Of a stretch of DNA of 64,000 bases, positions 55,233 to 64,000 are shown in pieces. The translations under genes and the position numbers were made by a program. Under the pieces are notes generated by a model that had not been told where the DNA came from, ran no database searches, and saw only the letters and a list, made by a program, of their open reading frames with translations. How positions within the stretch are numbered: the stretch's first letter is position 1; each line of letters starts with the position of its first letter. The DNA is from Pseudomonas mosselii (GTDB lineage Bacteria > Pseudomonadota > Gammaproteobacteria > Pseudomonadales > Pseudomonadaceae): NCBI RefSeq assembly GCF_003205295.1, contig NZ_QJRP01000007.1, forward strand, positions 186,001-250,000. Reading direction: 5' to 3'.

Positions 55233-55610
55233 TCAGGCCGCGGCCGGCCGCTGGTGCCGGCGCCAGTTGTCGTCGATCTTCGACCAGGTCTTGCCGTCGG
55301 TGATGGCCAGCAGCTTGCGGCCATCCTTGAAGGTGGCGAGGAAGGTGACTTCCTCCTCCTTGCCGCCCAGCAGCAGGCCAGCCAGCAGGCCGACCGGGCC
55401 GGCCACCAGGGCTCCGGCCACGCCCCAGCCCAGGGCGCCACCGAGGCTGCGGGTCGATTCGAGGTTGGCCAGCTTCAGGTCCTTGACCCGTGCCAGCGAA
55501 ATGCGCTCGCCGGGCGAGGGGCTGCGCGGGGTCTTGAGTGTGAGCGCTCCATTGCGATACTCGCCTTCACCTTGCAAGAAATCGCCGGATTGCACCGTGA
55601 GTCTTGTCAT
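55233..55610 (-). CDS. Hypothetical protein with glycine-rich membrane-like segment
   Basis: 125 residues from the ATG at 55610 (AGGA eight bases upstream). A Gly/Ala/Leu-rich segment in the middle (LGGALGWGVAGALVAGPVGL) resembles a glycine-zipper helix, flanked by soluble parts (GEYRNGALTLKTP before, TFLATFKDGRKLLAITDGKT after). The flanks have the beta-hairpin look of small PH-like domains. No family recognised. It is divergent from the aprA control region. Confidence 0.72.
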   Translation of the reverse strand: MTRLTVQSGDFLQGEGEYRNGALTLKTPRSPSPGERISLARVKDLKLANLESTRSLGGALGWGVAGALVAGPVGLLAGLLLGGKEEEVTFLATFKDGRKLLAITDGKTWSKIDDNWRRHQRPAAA

Positions 55611-56051
55611 TGCGTCGTCCTGTCAGGAAGGGGTCGTTGACCAACGCCTACTGAGCGCTTGCCACGCCGGCAAGTCAACGAGCAGGCGACGGAGGGTCGT
55701 GTGGCGGGTTGTCGCGCAGTAAAGCGCATAGACGAGCGAGCGGTGGCGCTCAACAAGTGAAAGTCGCATTTTCGAAAGTAAACTTCGAACCGTTGTCTAT
55801 AACTGTCACGGTGCATGACTGGAACTAATGCTTATCGCTGGCGCCGTTGATCCATCGCAGTTTGCGCAAATTAGTGCGGCGCAGTTTAATTTTCGAAAAC
55901 GAAAAAATGACGCCAAAAAACGCTGGACATCAAGTTTCAATGTGTGTCAGTTTTTTTGCGCCTCATAAAGGCGAGTGACAGGAAGTTCTCGCCCGGTGGG
56001 AGAACCCTGTCGGACATCAACTGCTTTTTTGTACACAAGGAAGTAATCTGC
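55611..56051. promoter_or_regulatory. AT-rich control region of the alkaline protease operon
   Basis: 441 bases upstream of aprA. It has three TTCGAA palindromes (55771-55776, 55784-55789, 55892-55897), the first two with starts 13 bases apart, and a perfect 10-base palindrome TTTGCGCAAA at 55861-55870. Poly-A/T tracts occur at 55900-55920 and 55951-55957. Secreted proteases in pseudomonads are controlled by quorum sensing, Gac/Rsm and xenogeneic silencers; the AT-rich tract fits MvaT-type binding. No clear -10/-35 pair was found. AAGGAAG at 56037-56043 is the ribosome-binding site. Confidence 0.6.
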
Positions 56052-57509
56052 ATGTCGAAAGTCAAAGAAAACGCCATTGTTTCCGCCGTTTCCGCACTGC
56101 AACCGAAGGGGCCAAGTTCGTCCTTCGGCCTGATCGACAGCTTTGCCCACCAGTACGACCGCGGCGGCGCGAACATCAATGGCAAGAAGTCCTTCACGGC
56201 CGACCAGGCCGCCGATCACATCCTGCGTGACGGCGCTTCCTGGAAAGACCTGAACAAGGACGGCACGATCAGCCTCACCTACACCTTCCTGACCAAGGCA
56301 CCGTCGGACTTCTACAGCCGCGGACTGGGCACCTTCAGCCAGTTCAGCGACCTGCAGAAGCAACAGGCCAAGCTGTCCATGCAGTCCTGGGCTGACGTGG
56401 CCAAGGTCACCTTCACCGAGGCGGCATCGGGTGGCGATGGCCACATGACCTACGGCAACTTCAGCGCCAGCAACGGCGGCGCGGCATTCGCCTACCTGCC
56501 GTTCGACGGCCCGGGCTCGCACAAGGGTGAATCCTGGTACCTGATCAACAGCGGCTACCAGGTCAACATCAACCCGGGCACCGGCAACTACGGTCGTCAG
56601 ACCCTGACCCACGAGATCGGTCACGTACTGGGCCTGTCCCACCCTGGCGACTACAACGCCGGCGAGGGCAACCCGACCTACCGTGATGCCGACTACGCCC
56701 AGGACACCCGTGGCTACAGCATCATGAGCTACTGGAGCGAGAGCAACAACGGCCAGAACTTCATCAAGGGCGGCGGTCAGTACTACGCCTCGGCCCCGCT
56801 GATGGACGACATCCTGGCGATCCAGAAGCTCTACGGCGCCAACTACGCCACCCGTGCCAACGACACCACCTACGGCTTCAACTCCACCGCTGATCGCGAC
56901 TTCTACTCGGCCACCTCGGCCTCGTCGAAGCTGGTGTTCTCGGTGTGGGACGGTGGCGGCAACGACACCTTCGACTTCTCCGGGTTCACCCAGAACCAGA
57001 AGATCAACCTCAACGAAGCGTCGTTCTCCGACGTCGGCGGCATGGTCGGCAACGTCTCCATCGCCAAGGGCGTGACCATCGAAAACGCCTTCGGCGGCTC
57101 GGGCAACGACCTGCTGATCGGCAATGCGCTGGCCAACGTGCTCAAGGGTGGTGCCGGCAACGACATCATCTACGGCGGTGGCGGTGCCGACCAGCTGTGG
57201 GGCGGCACCGGTTCGGACACCTTCGTGTTCGCGGCCGTCAGCGACTCCACCAAGGCGGCGCCGGATCGCATCATGGACTTCACCTCGGGTGTGGACAAGA
57301 TCGACCTGTCGGCGATCTCCGCGTTCGCCGTGAACAAGCTGCCGCTGCAGTTCGTCAACGCCTTTACCGGTCATGCCGGCGAGGCGCTGCTGACCTACGA
57401 CCAGGCCACCAACCTGGGCAGCCTGTCCATCGACTTCACCGGAAACAGCTCGGCTGACTTCCTGGTGACCACCGTTGGCCAGGCCGCTGTCACCGACATC
57501 GTGGTCTGA
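56052..57509 (+). CDS. aprA: Serralysin-family alkaline metalloprotease
   Basis: 485 residues from the ATG at 56052, eight bases after AAGGAAG. There is no N-terminal signal peptide. The zinc site is His187-Glu188, His191 and His197 ([15 protein letters not shown]), with the Met-turn SIMSYW (Met225, Tyr227). RTX nonapeptides follow: [10 protein letters not shown] at 348-357, [10 protein letters not shown] at 366-375, GGTGSD at 384-389, which bind calcium. It ends DIVV, the acidic residue plus hydrophobic tail needed for type I export. It is secreted straight through AprDEF and degrades host proteins; in P. entomophila AprA is a known insect virulence factor. The inhibitor gene follows after a short hairpin. 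Confidence 0.97.
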   Translation: MSKVKENAIVSAVSALQPKGPSSSFGLIDSFAHQYDRGGANINGKKSFTADQAADHILRDGASWKDLNKDGTISLTYTFLTKAPSDFYSRGLGTFSQFSDLQKQQAKLSMQSWADVAKVTFTEAASGGDGHMTYGNFSASNGGAAFAYLPFDGPGSHKGESWYLINSGYQVNINPGTGNYGRQTLTHEIGHVLGLSHPGDYNAGEGNPTYRDADYAQDTRGYSIMSYWSESNNGQNFIKGGGQYYASAPLMDDILAIQKLYGANYATRANDTTYGFNSTADRDFYSATSASSKLVFSVWDGGGNDTFDFSGFTQNQKINLNEASFSDVGGMVGNVSIAKGVTIENAFGGSGNDLLIGNALANVLKGGAGNDIIYGGGGADQLWGGTGSDTFVFAAVSDSTKAAPDRIMDFTSGVDKIDLSAISAFAVNKLPLQFVNAFTGHAGEALLTYDQATNLGSLSIDFTGNSSADFLVTTVGQAAVTDIVV

Positions 57510-57517
57510 TGCAACAG

Positions 57518-57545
57518 GGGGCGGCGCTTGCGCGTCGCCCCTTTT
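57518..57545 (+). terminator. Hairpin with T-run between aprA and inh, probable attenuator
   Basis: GGGGCGGCGC-TTGC-GCGTCGCCCC (10-bp stem with one G-T pair) followed by TTTT, eight bases after the aprA stop. It can end most aprA transcripts so that inhibitor and secretion genes are made at lower level. Confidence 0.8.
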
Positions 57546-57562
57546 GCCGGTGAGGCGAACCA

Positions 57563-57940
57563 ATGAAAGCAAACCTGAGAACGATCGCGCTGGCCGCGAT
57601 CCCCATGATGTCGATGACCGAGGTAGTCATGGCGAGCAGCCTGTTACTCCCCAACGCCGCGCAACTGGCCGGCCGTTGGCAGCTTTACCCCGAACAGCAG
57701 CAAGCGCAGGCCTGCGACCTGCGTCTTGGTGCCGCGGAAGGCGAAATCGAAGGTGACCTGGAGTGTGCCAAAGAGCTGATAGGCCTGCGCCCCGGCAGCT
57801 GGCTGGTGACCCCCGACACCCTGGCCCTGGTGGGCGGTGATGGCAGCAGCGTGGTGCATTTCAGCCGCGAAGGCGCCCAGCGCTACGCCTGGACCACTCC
57901 GGATGGCAAGCAACTGGTGCTCGAGCGCCTCGACAAATAA
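57563..57940 (+). CDS. inh: Alkaline protease inhibitor (Inh/AprI family)
   Basis: 125 residues: signal peptide (MKANLRTIALAAIPMMSMTE.. ending MA), then an eight-stranded barrel type domain with SSLLLPNAAQLAGRW at its mature N-terminus and two cysteines (QACDLRLG and DLECAKE) for the family disulfide. The inhibitor binds the protease active-site cleft with its N-terminus and protects the periplasm from stray AprA. It lies in the canonical position between aprA and aprD. Confidence 0.93.
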   Translation: MKANLRTIALAAIPMMSMTEVVMASSLLLPNAAQLAGRWQLYPEQQQAQACDLRLGAAEGEIEGDLECAKELIGLRPGSWLVTPDTLALVGGDGSSVVHFSREGAQRYAWTTPDGKQLVLERLDK

Positions 57941-57984
57941 TTCCCACCTGGAACTAAAAAGTTCCAGGCGAGCCAGGGCGAAAC

Positions 57985-59706
57985 ATGAAACTACCGAGCC
58001 AAAAGCCCGGGGCGCCTTTGTGGGCGGCACTCGGCGAACATAAGTCAACCTTGATCAGCGTGGGCTGTTTCACGGCATTGATCAACTTGCTCATGCTGGT
58101 GCCGTCAATTTATATGCTTCAAGTGTACGACCGTGTACTGAGTTCGCAGAGCACCACAACTTTGTGGGTGCTTACCCTGATGGTGGTCGGCTTCTTCGTT
58201 TATATAGGCGGGCTTGAAGCAGTCCGCAGTTTCATTGTCATCCGCGTGGGCAACCAGTTGGAGAAAAGTTTCAACTTGAAGGTCTACCGCGCCGCCTTCG
58301 AGCGCAACTTGCGCCAGCGCGACGGCGCCGCCGGGCAGGCCCTGGGCGATCTGACCCAGCTGCGCCAGTTCATCACCGGCCCCGCGCTGTTCGCCTTCTT
58401 CGATGCGCCCTGGTTTCCCATCTACCTGGCGGTGATCTTCGCCTTCAACGTCTGGCTGGGGGTGATGGCCACGGTCGGCGCGCTAATGCTGATCGCCCTG
58501 GCGATCCTCAACGAACGCCTCACCCACGCCACCCTGGCCGAGGCCAGTGGCTTCCAGCAGCAATCCACGCAACTGGCCGGCAGCCAGCTGCAAAGCGCCG
58601 AAAGCATCCAGGCCATGGGCATGCTCGGCGCCCTGCGCCAGCGCTGGTACACCTTGCACGGACGCTTCCTCGACCTGCAGAACAAGGCCAGCGATACGTC
58701 GGCGGTGATCACCGCCACCAGCAAGGGCCTGCGCCTGTGCCTGCAATCGCTGGTGCTGGGGCTGGGCGCGCTGCTGGTGATCGAGGGGCAGATGACCCCG
58801 GGCATGATGATCGCCGGCTCCATCCTGATGGGCCGGGTACTCGCCCCGATCGACCAGCTGATCGCGGTATGGAAGCAGTGGAGCGGCGCGCAGCTGGCCT
58901 ACCAGCGCCTGGACGTCCTGCTGCGCGAGCACCCCGAGCCGCCGACGCCGATGCCGCTGCCGGTGCCTACCGGGCAACTGGCGGTGGAGCAGGTCAGCGC
59001 CGGCCCGCCCGGGCGCAACCTGGCCACCCTGCAGCAGGTGAACTTCGCCCTGGCGCCGGGTGAATTGCTCGGCGTGCTGGGCGCTTCGGGCTCGGGCAAG
59101 TCGACCCTGGCCAAGGTGCTGGTCGGCGTGTGGCCGACCATCAGTGGCCATGTGCGCCTCGACGGCGCCGAGCTCAGCCAATGGGACCGCGATGCCCTGG
59201 GCCCGCACATCGGCTACCTGCCGCAGAACATCGAACTGCTGCGCGGCAGCATTGCCGAGAACATCGCCCGCTTCGGCGAGCTGGACGGCATCAAGGTGGT
59301 CGAGGCGGCCCGGCTGGCCGGCGTGCATGATTTGATCCTGCGCCTGCCCCAAGGCTACGACACGCGCCTGGGCGAGGAGGGCGTCGACCTCTCCGGTGGC
59401 CAGAAGCAGCGCATCGCCCTGGCCCGCGCCCTGTACGGCGATGCCCGGCTGATCGTGCTCGACGAGCCCAACTCCAACCTCGACAGCCACGGTGAGGCCG
59501 CGCTGGCCAACGCCATCGTCCAGCTCAAGGCCCAGGGCCGCACCGTGGTGCTGGTGACCCACCGCAGCGCGGCGCTGGCCCAGGCCGACAAGCTGCTGGT
59601 GATGAACGAAGGGCGCATGCAGGGCTTCGGCCCGGCCCGCGACATCCTCCACGCCATGGGCCAGGCCCCGGCGCAACGCCCGCTGCAAGCCGGAGGTGGC
59701 GCATGA
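57985..59706 (+). CDS. aprD: Type I secretion ABC transporter for alkaline protease
   Basis: 573 residues: six membrane segments in the first 300, then an ATPase domain with Walker A GASGSGKSTLAKVL, signature LSGGQKQRIALARAL and Walker B RLIVLDEPNSNLD. There is no N-terminal C39 peptidase-like domain, as usual for protease (PrtD/AprD) exporters. It recognises the C-terminal signal of AprA in the cytoplasm and drives export with AprE and AprF. It overlaps aprE by 4 bases. Confidence 0.96.
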   Translation: MKLPSQKPGAPLWAALGEHKSTLISVGCFTALINLLMLVPSIYMLQVYDRVLSSQSTTTLWVLTLMVVGFFVYIGGLEAVRSFIVIRVGNQLEKSFNLKVYRAAFERNLRQRDGAAGQALGDLTQLRQFITGPALFAFFDAPWFPIYLAVIFAFNVWLGVMATVGALMLIALAILNERLTHATLAEASGFQQQSTQLAGSQLQSAESIQAMGMLGALRQRWYTLHGRFLDLQNKASDTSAVITATSKGLRLCLQSLVLGLGALLVIEGQMTPGMMIAGSILMGRVLAPIDQLIAVWKQWSGAQLAYQRLDVLLREHPEPPTPMPLPVPTGQLAVEQVSAGPPGRNLATLQQVNFALAPGELLGVLGASGSGKSTLAKVLVGVWPTISGHVRLDGAELSQWDRDALGPHIGYLPQNIELLRGSIAENIARFGELDGIKVVEAARLAGVHDLILRLPQGYDTRLGEEGVDLSGGQKQRIALARALYGDARLIVLDEPNSNLDSHGEAALANAIVQLKAQGRTVVLVTHRSAALAQADKLLVMNEGRMQGFGPARDILHAMGQAPAQRPLQAGGGA

Positions 59707-60995
59707 GCCAGCACACCCGTGATGCACGTTTCCATGTTCGCCTGGGGTGGTTGCTGACCCTGGTCGGTTTCGGCGGTTTCATGGCCTGGGCCAGCCTCGC
59801 CCCGCTCGACCAGGGCGTGCCGGTGCAGGGCACCGTGGTGGTATCGGGCAAGCGCAAGGCGGTGCAGTCGATGGCCGCCGGCGTGGTCAGCCGCATTCTG
59901 GTCAGCGAAGGCCAGCAGGTACGCCAGGGCGAGCCGCTGTTCCGCCTCGACCGCACCCAGGTGCAGGCCGATGTCGATGCGCTGCAGGCGCAGTACCGCA
60001 TGACCCGCGCCGCCCTGGCGCGCTGGCAGAGCGAGCGCGACAACCTGGGGCAGGTGCACTTTCCCGCTGAGTTGCTGGAAGATTCCGACGCCCGCCTGGC
60101 ACTGATTGTCGAAGGCCAGCGCCAGCTGTTCGACAGCCGCCGCCAGGCCCAGGCTCGCGAGCAGGGCGCCCTGGCCGCCAGCATCGACGGCTCCCAGGCC
60201 CAGCTGACCGGCATGCGCCGCGCGCGCAGCGACCTGCAGGCCCAGGCCGATTCGCTGCGCGAGCAGCTCGACAGCCTGCGCCCGCTGGCCGGCGACGGCT
60301 ACATCCCGCGTAACCGCGTGCTCGAGTACCAGCGCCAGTTGTCGCAGGTGCAGCGCGACCTGGCGCAGAACGCCGGCGAGAGCGCGCGCCTGGAGCAGGT
60401 GATCGTCGAGTCCCGGCTCAACCTGCAACAGCGCCGCGAGGAGTACCAGAAGGAGGTGCGCACCCAGCTGGCCGACGCCCAGGTCAAGGCAGCGACCCTG
60501 GAGCAGCAGCTCAATTCCGCGCGCTTCGAGTTGCAGCACAGCGAGATCCTGGCGCCGGCCGACGGCGTGGCGGTCAACCTCGGCGTACATACCGAGGGCG
60601 CCGTGGTGCGGGCAGGCGACACCCTGCTGGAAATCGTGCCCCAGGGCACCGCGCTGGAAGTGGAAGGGCGCCTGCCGGTGAACCTGGTGGACAAGGTGGC
60701 GCCGCAACTGCCGGTGGATATCCTGTTCACCGCCTTCAACCAGAACCGCACGCCACGGGTGACCGGAGAAGTGGCGCTGGTCTCGGCCGACCAGTTGATC
60801 GATGAGCGCAGCGGCCAGCCGTACTACGTGCTGCGCAGCACCGTCAGCGAAGAAGCGCTGGCGCGTCTCGAGGGGCTGGCGATCCGCCCGGGCATGCCCG
60901 CCGAGCTGTTCGTGCGCACCGGCGAGCGCTCGCTGCTCAACTACCTGTTCAAACCCCTGCTCGACCGTGCAGGTACCGCCTTGACCGAACAATAA
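59703..60995 (+). CDS. aprE: Type I secretion membrane-fusion protein
   Basis: 430 residues. One N-terminal membrane anchor (FHVRLGWLLTLVGFGGFMAW) precedes a lipoyl half-motif (VVVSGKRKAVQSMAAGVVSR) and a long alpha-helical hairpin rich in Gln/Arg/Leu. The second half-motif is SEILAPADGVAVNLGVHTEG. It links AprD in the inner membrane to AprF in the outer membrane. HlyD/PrtE family, full length. Starts inside the aprD stop. Confidence 0.96.
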   Translation: MSQHTRDARFHVRLGWLLTLVGFGGFMAWASLAPLDQGVPVQGTVVVSGKRKAVQSMAAGVVSRILVSEGQQVRQGEPLFRLDRTQVQADVDALQAQYRMTRAALARWQSERDNLGQVHFPAELLEDSDARLALIVEGQRQLFDSRRQAQAREQGALAASIDGSQAQLTGMRRARSDLQAQADSLREQLDSLRPLAGDGYIPRNRVLEYQRQLSQVQRDLAQNAGESARLEQVIVESRLNLQQRREEYQKEVRTQLADAQVKAATLEQQLNSARFELQHSEILAPADGVAVNLGVHTEGAVVRAGDTLLEIVPQGTALEVEGRLPVNLVDKVAPQLPVDILFTAFNQNRTPRVTGEVALVSADQLIDERSGQPYYVLRSTVSEEALARLEGLAIRPGMPAELFVRTGERSLLNYLFKPLLDRAGTALTEQ

Positions 60996-61005
60996 GGACC
61001 GCCCA

Positions 61006-62358
61006 GTGAAGAAGTTCCCACTGACCGGGCTGCTACTGGCCTGCGCCTGGCTGCCGACCATCGCCCTGGCCGGCATGGGGCCGTTCCAGGTGTACGAGCA
61101 GGCCCTGCGCCGCGACCCGACGTACCTCGCCGCCTTCAAGGCCCGCGAGGCTGGCCAGGAATACCGGGCCATCGGCCGCGCCGGCCTGCTGCCGAACATC
61201 TCGTACAGCTACAACAAGGGGCGCAACGACTCCGAGGTGCGCTACCTGGGGGATTCGCGGCGGCAAAAGGAAGACCGCAACTACAACAGCATGGGCTCGA
61301 CCTTCATCCTCCAGCAGCCGCTGTTCGACTACGAGGCGTATTCGAGCTACCGCAAGGGTGTGGCCCAGGCGTTGTTCGCCGACGAAAGCTTCCGCGACCA
61401 GAGCCAGCAGTTGCTGGTGCGGGTGATGACCAGCTACACCCAGGCGCTGTTCGCCCAGGACCAGATCGCCATCAGCGTGGCCAGCAAGCAGGCCTACCGC
61501 CAGCAGTTCCAGCAGAACCAGCGCCTGTTCGACGCTGGCGAAGGCACCCGCACCGATATCCTCGAAGCCCAGGCCCGTTACGAGCTGGCCGATGCCGAGG
61601 AGATCAAGGCGCGCAACGAGCAGGATGCCGCGCTGCGCGAGCTGGGCGCGTTGATCGGCGAGCCGGCGGTGCGGGTCGAGGACCTGGCGCCGCTGCGCCT
61701 GGGCTTCGCCCTGCCGGTGGTCGACCCCAGCGGCTACGAGGCCTGGCAAGAGCGGGCCCTGGCCAACAACCCGCAACTGGCCTCATCACGCCAGGCGCTG
61801 GAAGTGGCGCGTTACGAAGTCGAGCGCAACCGTGCCGGGCACCTGCCCAAGGTCACCGCGTTCGCCACTTCGCGGCGCCAGGAGTCGGACAGCGGCAACA
61901 CCTACAACCAGCGCTACGACACCAACACCGTGGGCATCGAAGTCAGCGTGCCGATCTTCGCCGGGGGCGGCGTGCTGGCCTCGACCCGCCAGGCCAGCCG
62001 GCATCTGGAGCAGGCCGAGTACGAGCTCGACGGCAACACCCGCAGCGCGTTGATCGAGCTGCGCAGGCAGTACAACGCCTGCGAGTCCGGCGCCAGCCGC
62101 CTGCGCGCCTACGAGCGGGCGCTGGTGGCAGCCGAGGCGCTGGTGGTGTCCACCCGCAAGAGCGTGCAGGGTGGCGAGCGGGTCAATCTGGACGTGCTCA
62201 ACGCCGAGCAGCAACTGGCCACCACCCGCCGCGACCTGGCCCAGGCGCGTTACGACTACCTGTTGGCGTGGATCAAGCTGCATTACCAGGCCGGGGTGTT
62301 GAGCGAGACGCAACTGGCGCGGGTTGATGAAGCGTTCATCGAGGGCAAGTCAGGCTGA
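61006..62358 (+). CDS. aprF: Type I secretion outer-membrane channel (TolC family)
   Basis: 450 residues starting at a GTG (61006) with AAGGA seven bases upstream. Signal peptide (LLLACAWLPTIALA), then two TolC-type helical repeats (YTQALFAQDQIAISVASKQA; QRLFDAGEGTRTDILEAQAR and in the second repeat KSVQGGERVNLDVLNAEQQL). It trimerises into the exit duct for AprA. It is the last gene of the aprA-inh-aprDEF unit and is followed by a REP doublet. Confidence 0.95.
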   Translation: MKKFPLTGLLLACAWLPTIALAGMGPFQVYEQALRRDPTYLAAFKAREAGQEYRAIGRAGLLPNISYSYNKGRNDSEVRYLGDSRRQKEDRNYNSMGSTFILQQPLFDYEAYSSYRKGVAQALFADESFRDQSQQLLVRVMTSYTQALFAQDQIAISVASKQAYRQQFQQNQRLFDAGEGTRTDILEAQARYELADAEEIKARNEQDAALRELGALIGEPAVRVEDLAPLRLGFALPVVDPSGYEAWQERALANNPQLASSRQALEVARYEVERNRAGHLPKVTAFATSRRQESDSGNTYNQRYDTNTVGIEVSVPIFAGGGVLASTRQASRHLEQAEYELDGNTRSALIELRRQYNACESGASRLRAYERALVAAEALVVSTRKSVQGGERVNLDVLNAEQQLATTRRDLAQARYDYLLAWIKLHYQAGVLSETQLARVDEAFIEGKSG

Positions 62359-62389
62359 GCCCAAGGCTCCAGGCCATGCACAAATCCCC

Positions 62390-62521
62390 CTGTGGGAGCG
62401 GCCTTGCCGAGGCGTCGGACCGGTCGGAAAGGGCCGCAAAGCGGCCCCAGGATTCGTGCATCAAGCTGATATCGCCGGGGCCGCTACGCGGCCCTTTCGC
62501 GACACAAGGCCGCTCCCACAG
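62390..62521. repeat. REP doublet with variant arm, family A
   Basis: Left arm carries the variant GCCGAGGCGTCGGACCGGTC..; right arm is the usual TTTCGCGACACAAGGCCGCT... Ends read CTGTGGGAGC/GCTCCCACAG instead of CTGTAGGAGC. The variant centre is the exact reverse complement of that in 35975-36105. Confidence 0.9.
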
Positions 62522-62537
62522 GGGGATGTCTGGGCAT

Positions 62538-63725
62538 TCAGGCTGCCACGACCAGCTTCCCGCGCTTGCGCTCCGCCAACCCCCACACCACCAGCGCCAG
62601 CGCCCCGATCACCAGCCCGGCCACCACGATCCCGTTCCACCCATGCACCTCGAACAGCTGCGTCCCCAGCAACGACCCCAGCGCCCCGCCAATGAAGTAA
62701 CAGGTGATATACCCGGCATTGAGCCGCGTACGCGCCTCCGGCCGCAGCACGATCACCGCGTTCTGGTTGCTCACGTGCACCAGCTGCACTGCCAGGTCGA
62801 GCAGCAGCACCCCCACCAGCAACGCCACCAGCGAGCTCTGCGCGAACCCCAGCGGTACCCACGATAGCAGCAGCGCCACCAGCCCCACGGTGGTGCCCAG
62901 CGGCCCCTTGCCTCGATCAGCCAGGCGCCCGGCCCAGTTTGCCGCCAGCGCGCCAACCGCCCCGGCCAGGCCAAACAGGCCGATCACCGCGTCGGAATAG
63001 TGATAGGGCGCATTGCTCAGCAGGAACGCCAGCGGCGTCCAGAACAGCGCGAACAGGCTGAAGGCCAGCAACCCCAGCAGCGAGCGCAGACGCAGTACCG
63101 GCTCCTCGGCGAACAGGCGAAACACCGAGCCGATCAGCGCCGGGTACTTGAGCCCTGCGTGGCTGTGGTGCCGCGGCAGGCTGCGGTAAAGAGCGAGGGC
63201 GCTGATCGCCATCAGCGCCGCCGCCAGCACGTAGATGCTGCGCCAGCCACCCAGCTCGGCCATGAAACCGGCGGCGGTGCGCGCCAGCAGGATGCCCAGC
63301 AACAACCCGCTCATCAGCGTGCCTACGGCGCGGCCGCGTTGCTCCGGGGCGCTGAGGGCGGCGGCCATGGGCACCAGTACCTGGGCCACCACCGAGAACA
63401 GCCCGGTCAGCGCTGTGCCGAACAGCAGCCACGGCAGGCTTGGCGCGCAGGCGCTGATCAGCAGCCCGGCGGTGGCGATCAGCACCATGGTGACGATCAG
63501 TCGGCGCTGCTCGAACAGGTCGCCCAGCGGCGCCAGCAACAGCAGGCCGGCACCGTAGCTGAGCTGGGCGGCGATGACGATGGTGCCGGCGCTGGCGGTG
63601 CTCAGGCCGAACTGATGGGCGATGCTGTGCAGCAGCGGTTGGGCGTAGTAGTTGCTGGCCACGGCCAGGCCGGTGGCGGTGGCCATCAGCAGGATCAGGG
63701 CGCGGCCGAGAGTCGGGGTGTTCAT
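62538..63725 (-). CDS. MFS efflux-type transporter
   Basis: 395 residues from the ATG at 63725 (MNTPTLGRALILLMATATGL), twelve hydrophobic segments. LLLAPLGDLFEQRRLI is the loop 2-3 signature. Long frames upstream reach into the intergenic region and are rejected. It resembles the YfcJ/arabinose-efflux-permease group. It is divergent from a LysR regulator 108 bases away, the usual arrangement for a regulated transporter. Substrate unknown. Confidence 0.88.
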   Translation of the reverse strand: MNTPTLGRALILLMATATGLAVASNYYAQPLLHSIAHQFGLSTASAGTIVIAAQLSYGAGLLLLAPLGDLFEQRRLIVTMVLIATAGLLISACAPSLPWLLFGTALTGLFSVVAQVLVPMAAALSAPEQRGRAVGTLMSGLLLGILLARTAAGFMAELGGWRSIYVLAAALMAISALALYRSLPRHHSHAGLKYPALIGSVFRLFAEEPVLRLRSLLGLLAFSLFALFWTPLAFLLSNAPYHYSDAVIGLFGLAGAVGALAANWAGRLADRGKGPLGTTVGLVALLLSWVPLGFAQSSLVALLVGVLLLDLAVQLVHVSNQNAVIVLRPEARTRLNAGYITCYFIGGALGSLLGTQLFEVHGWNGIVVAGLVIGALALVVWGLAERKRGKLVVAA

Positions 63726-63833
63726 GGGCAGTCTCGTTGCAGGCAAGGTTGTGTGGCGACAAGTATCAGGAAGTGTCTGGCATGACACCAATGTATAGTT
63801 TTCAACTTATCCATCTTGAAAGCAGATAGATCG

Positions 63834-64000
63834 ATGAACCTCAAGCAGCTCGAATACGCCCTGGCCGTGGCCGACACCGGCAGTTTCACCCGTGCCGCCG
63901 AGCGCTGCCATGTGGTGCAGTCGGCCCTCAGCCACCAGGTGGCGCGGCTGGAGGCACAGCTGGGGGTGAGCCTGTTCGAGCGCAGTTCGCGGCGGGTGCG
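63834..64000 (+). CDS. LysR-family regulator, cut by the right window edge
   Basis: The first 55 codons from the ATG at 63834 are open to the window end. They encode the LysR winged helix: MNLKQLEYALAVADTGSFTR, AAERCHVVQSALSHQVARLE and LGVSLFERSSRRV. The effector domain lies outside the window. The divergent MFS gene is the probable target; the 108-base gap between them should hold the LysR binding site, though I could not pick a T-N11-A box with confidence. Confidence 0.9.
   Translation, partial: MNLKQLEYALAVADTGSFTRAAERCHVVQSALSHQVARLEAQLGVSLFERSSRRV

Noticed and set aside
55947..57572. 541-codon open frame antisense to aprA
   Set aside because: Shadow frame caused by strong third-position GC in aprA; no recognisable motif and no promoter context.

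Overview
This is a high-GC gammaproteobacterial chromosome segment that reads as the Pseudomonas putida group. The housekeeping order pyrF - oxidoreductase - SDR - MFS - chemoreceptor - benE - GST - thioredoxin-fold protein - folE - smr - cysteine hydrolase - prmB - aroC matches, from memory, that group. Dense palindromic repeats of the P. putida REP type fit too. The aprA-inh-aprDEF protease locus at the right points to the entomophila/mosselii/soli side rather than to KT2440-like strains. This placement is inference from gene content; no alignment was run.

Region 1 (1-20140) is a lipopolysaccharide O-antigen locus of two divergent arms around a 782-base gene-free stretch (15177-15958). The right arm makes GDP-D-rhamnose (gmd, rmd) and has two family-4 glycosyltransferases resembling the WbpY/WbpZ pair of A-band LPS. 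The left arm, read leftward, first makes a CDP-linked 3,6-dideoxy sugar (ddhD, ddhA, ddhB, ddhC). It then carries a thiamine-diphosphate carboligase and a short-chain reductase matching YerE/YerF, the enzymes of the branched octose yersiniose. The overlapping operon continues into a GtrA/GtrB/large-membrane-protein triad, the architecture used to decorate O-antigen on the periplasmic side. Next come an ABC-2 exporter (wzm, wzt with a C-terminal carbohydrate-binding-type domain), a methyltransferase with a long coiled coil (candidate chain terminator) and a glycosyltransferase cut by the window edge. My reading: a D-rhamnan exported by Wzm/Wzt and capped by methylation, with yersiniose or another hexose attached after export.

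Region 2 (20141-55600) is mostly core genome: an uncharacterised membrane protein with an EE-SWG/NLHN signature, a ComEA-type protein, pyrF, oxidoreductases, a MocR regulator divergent from an MFS pump, a chemoreceptor, benE, folE, smr, prmB, aroC, a ZIP transporter, an LTA-synthase-like enzyme, RraB-like, cytochrome c, corA, a PlsC-like acyltransferase, a crotonase, tRNA-Ser(GGA) with promoter and terminator, and a TonB-dependent receptor. Two proteins have substituted active-site residues: an acireductone-dioxygenase-like cupin lacking its fourth metal ligand, and an isochorismatase-fold protein with Ser in place of the catalytic Cys.

Region 3 (55611-64000) is the alkaline protease locus: a serralysin (aprA), its periplasmic inhibitor and the type I secretion system aprDEF, preceded by an AT-rich control region with three TTCGAA palindromes. 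The window ends with an MFS transporter divergent from a truncated LysR regulator.
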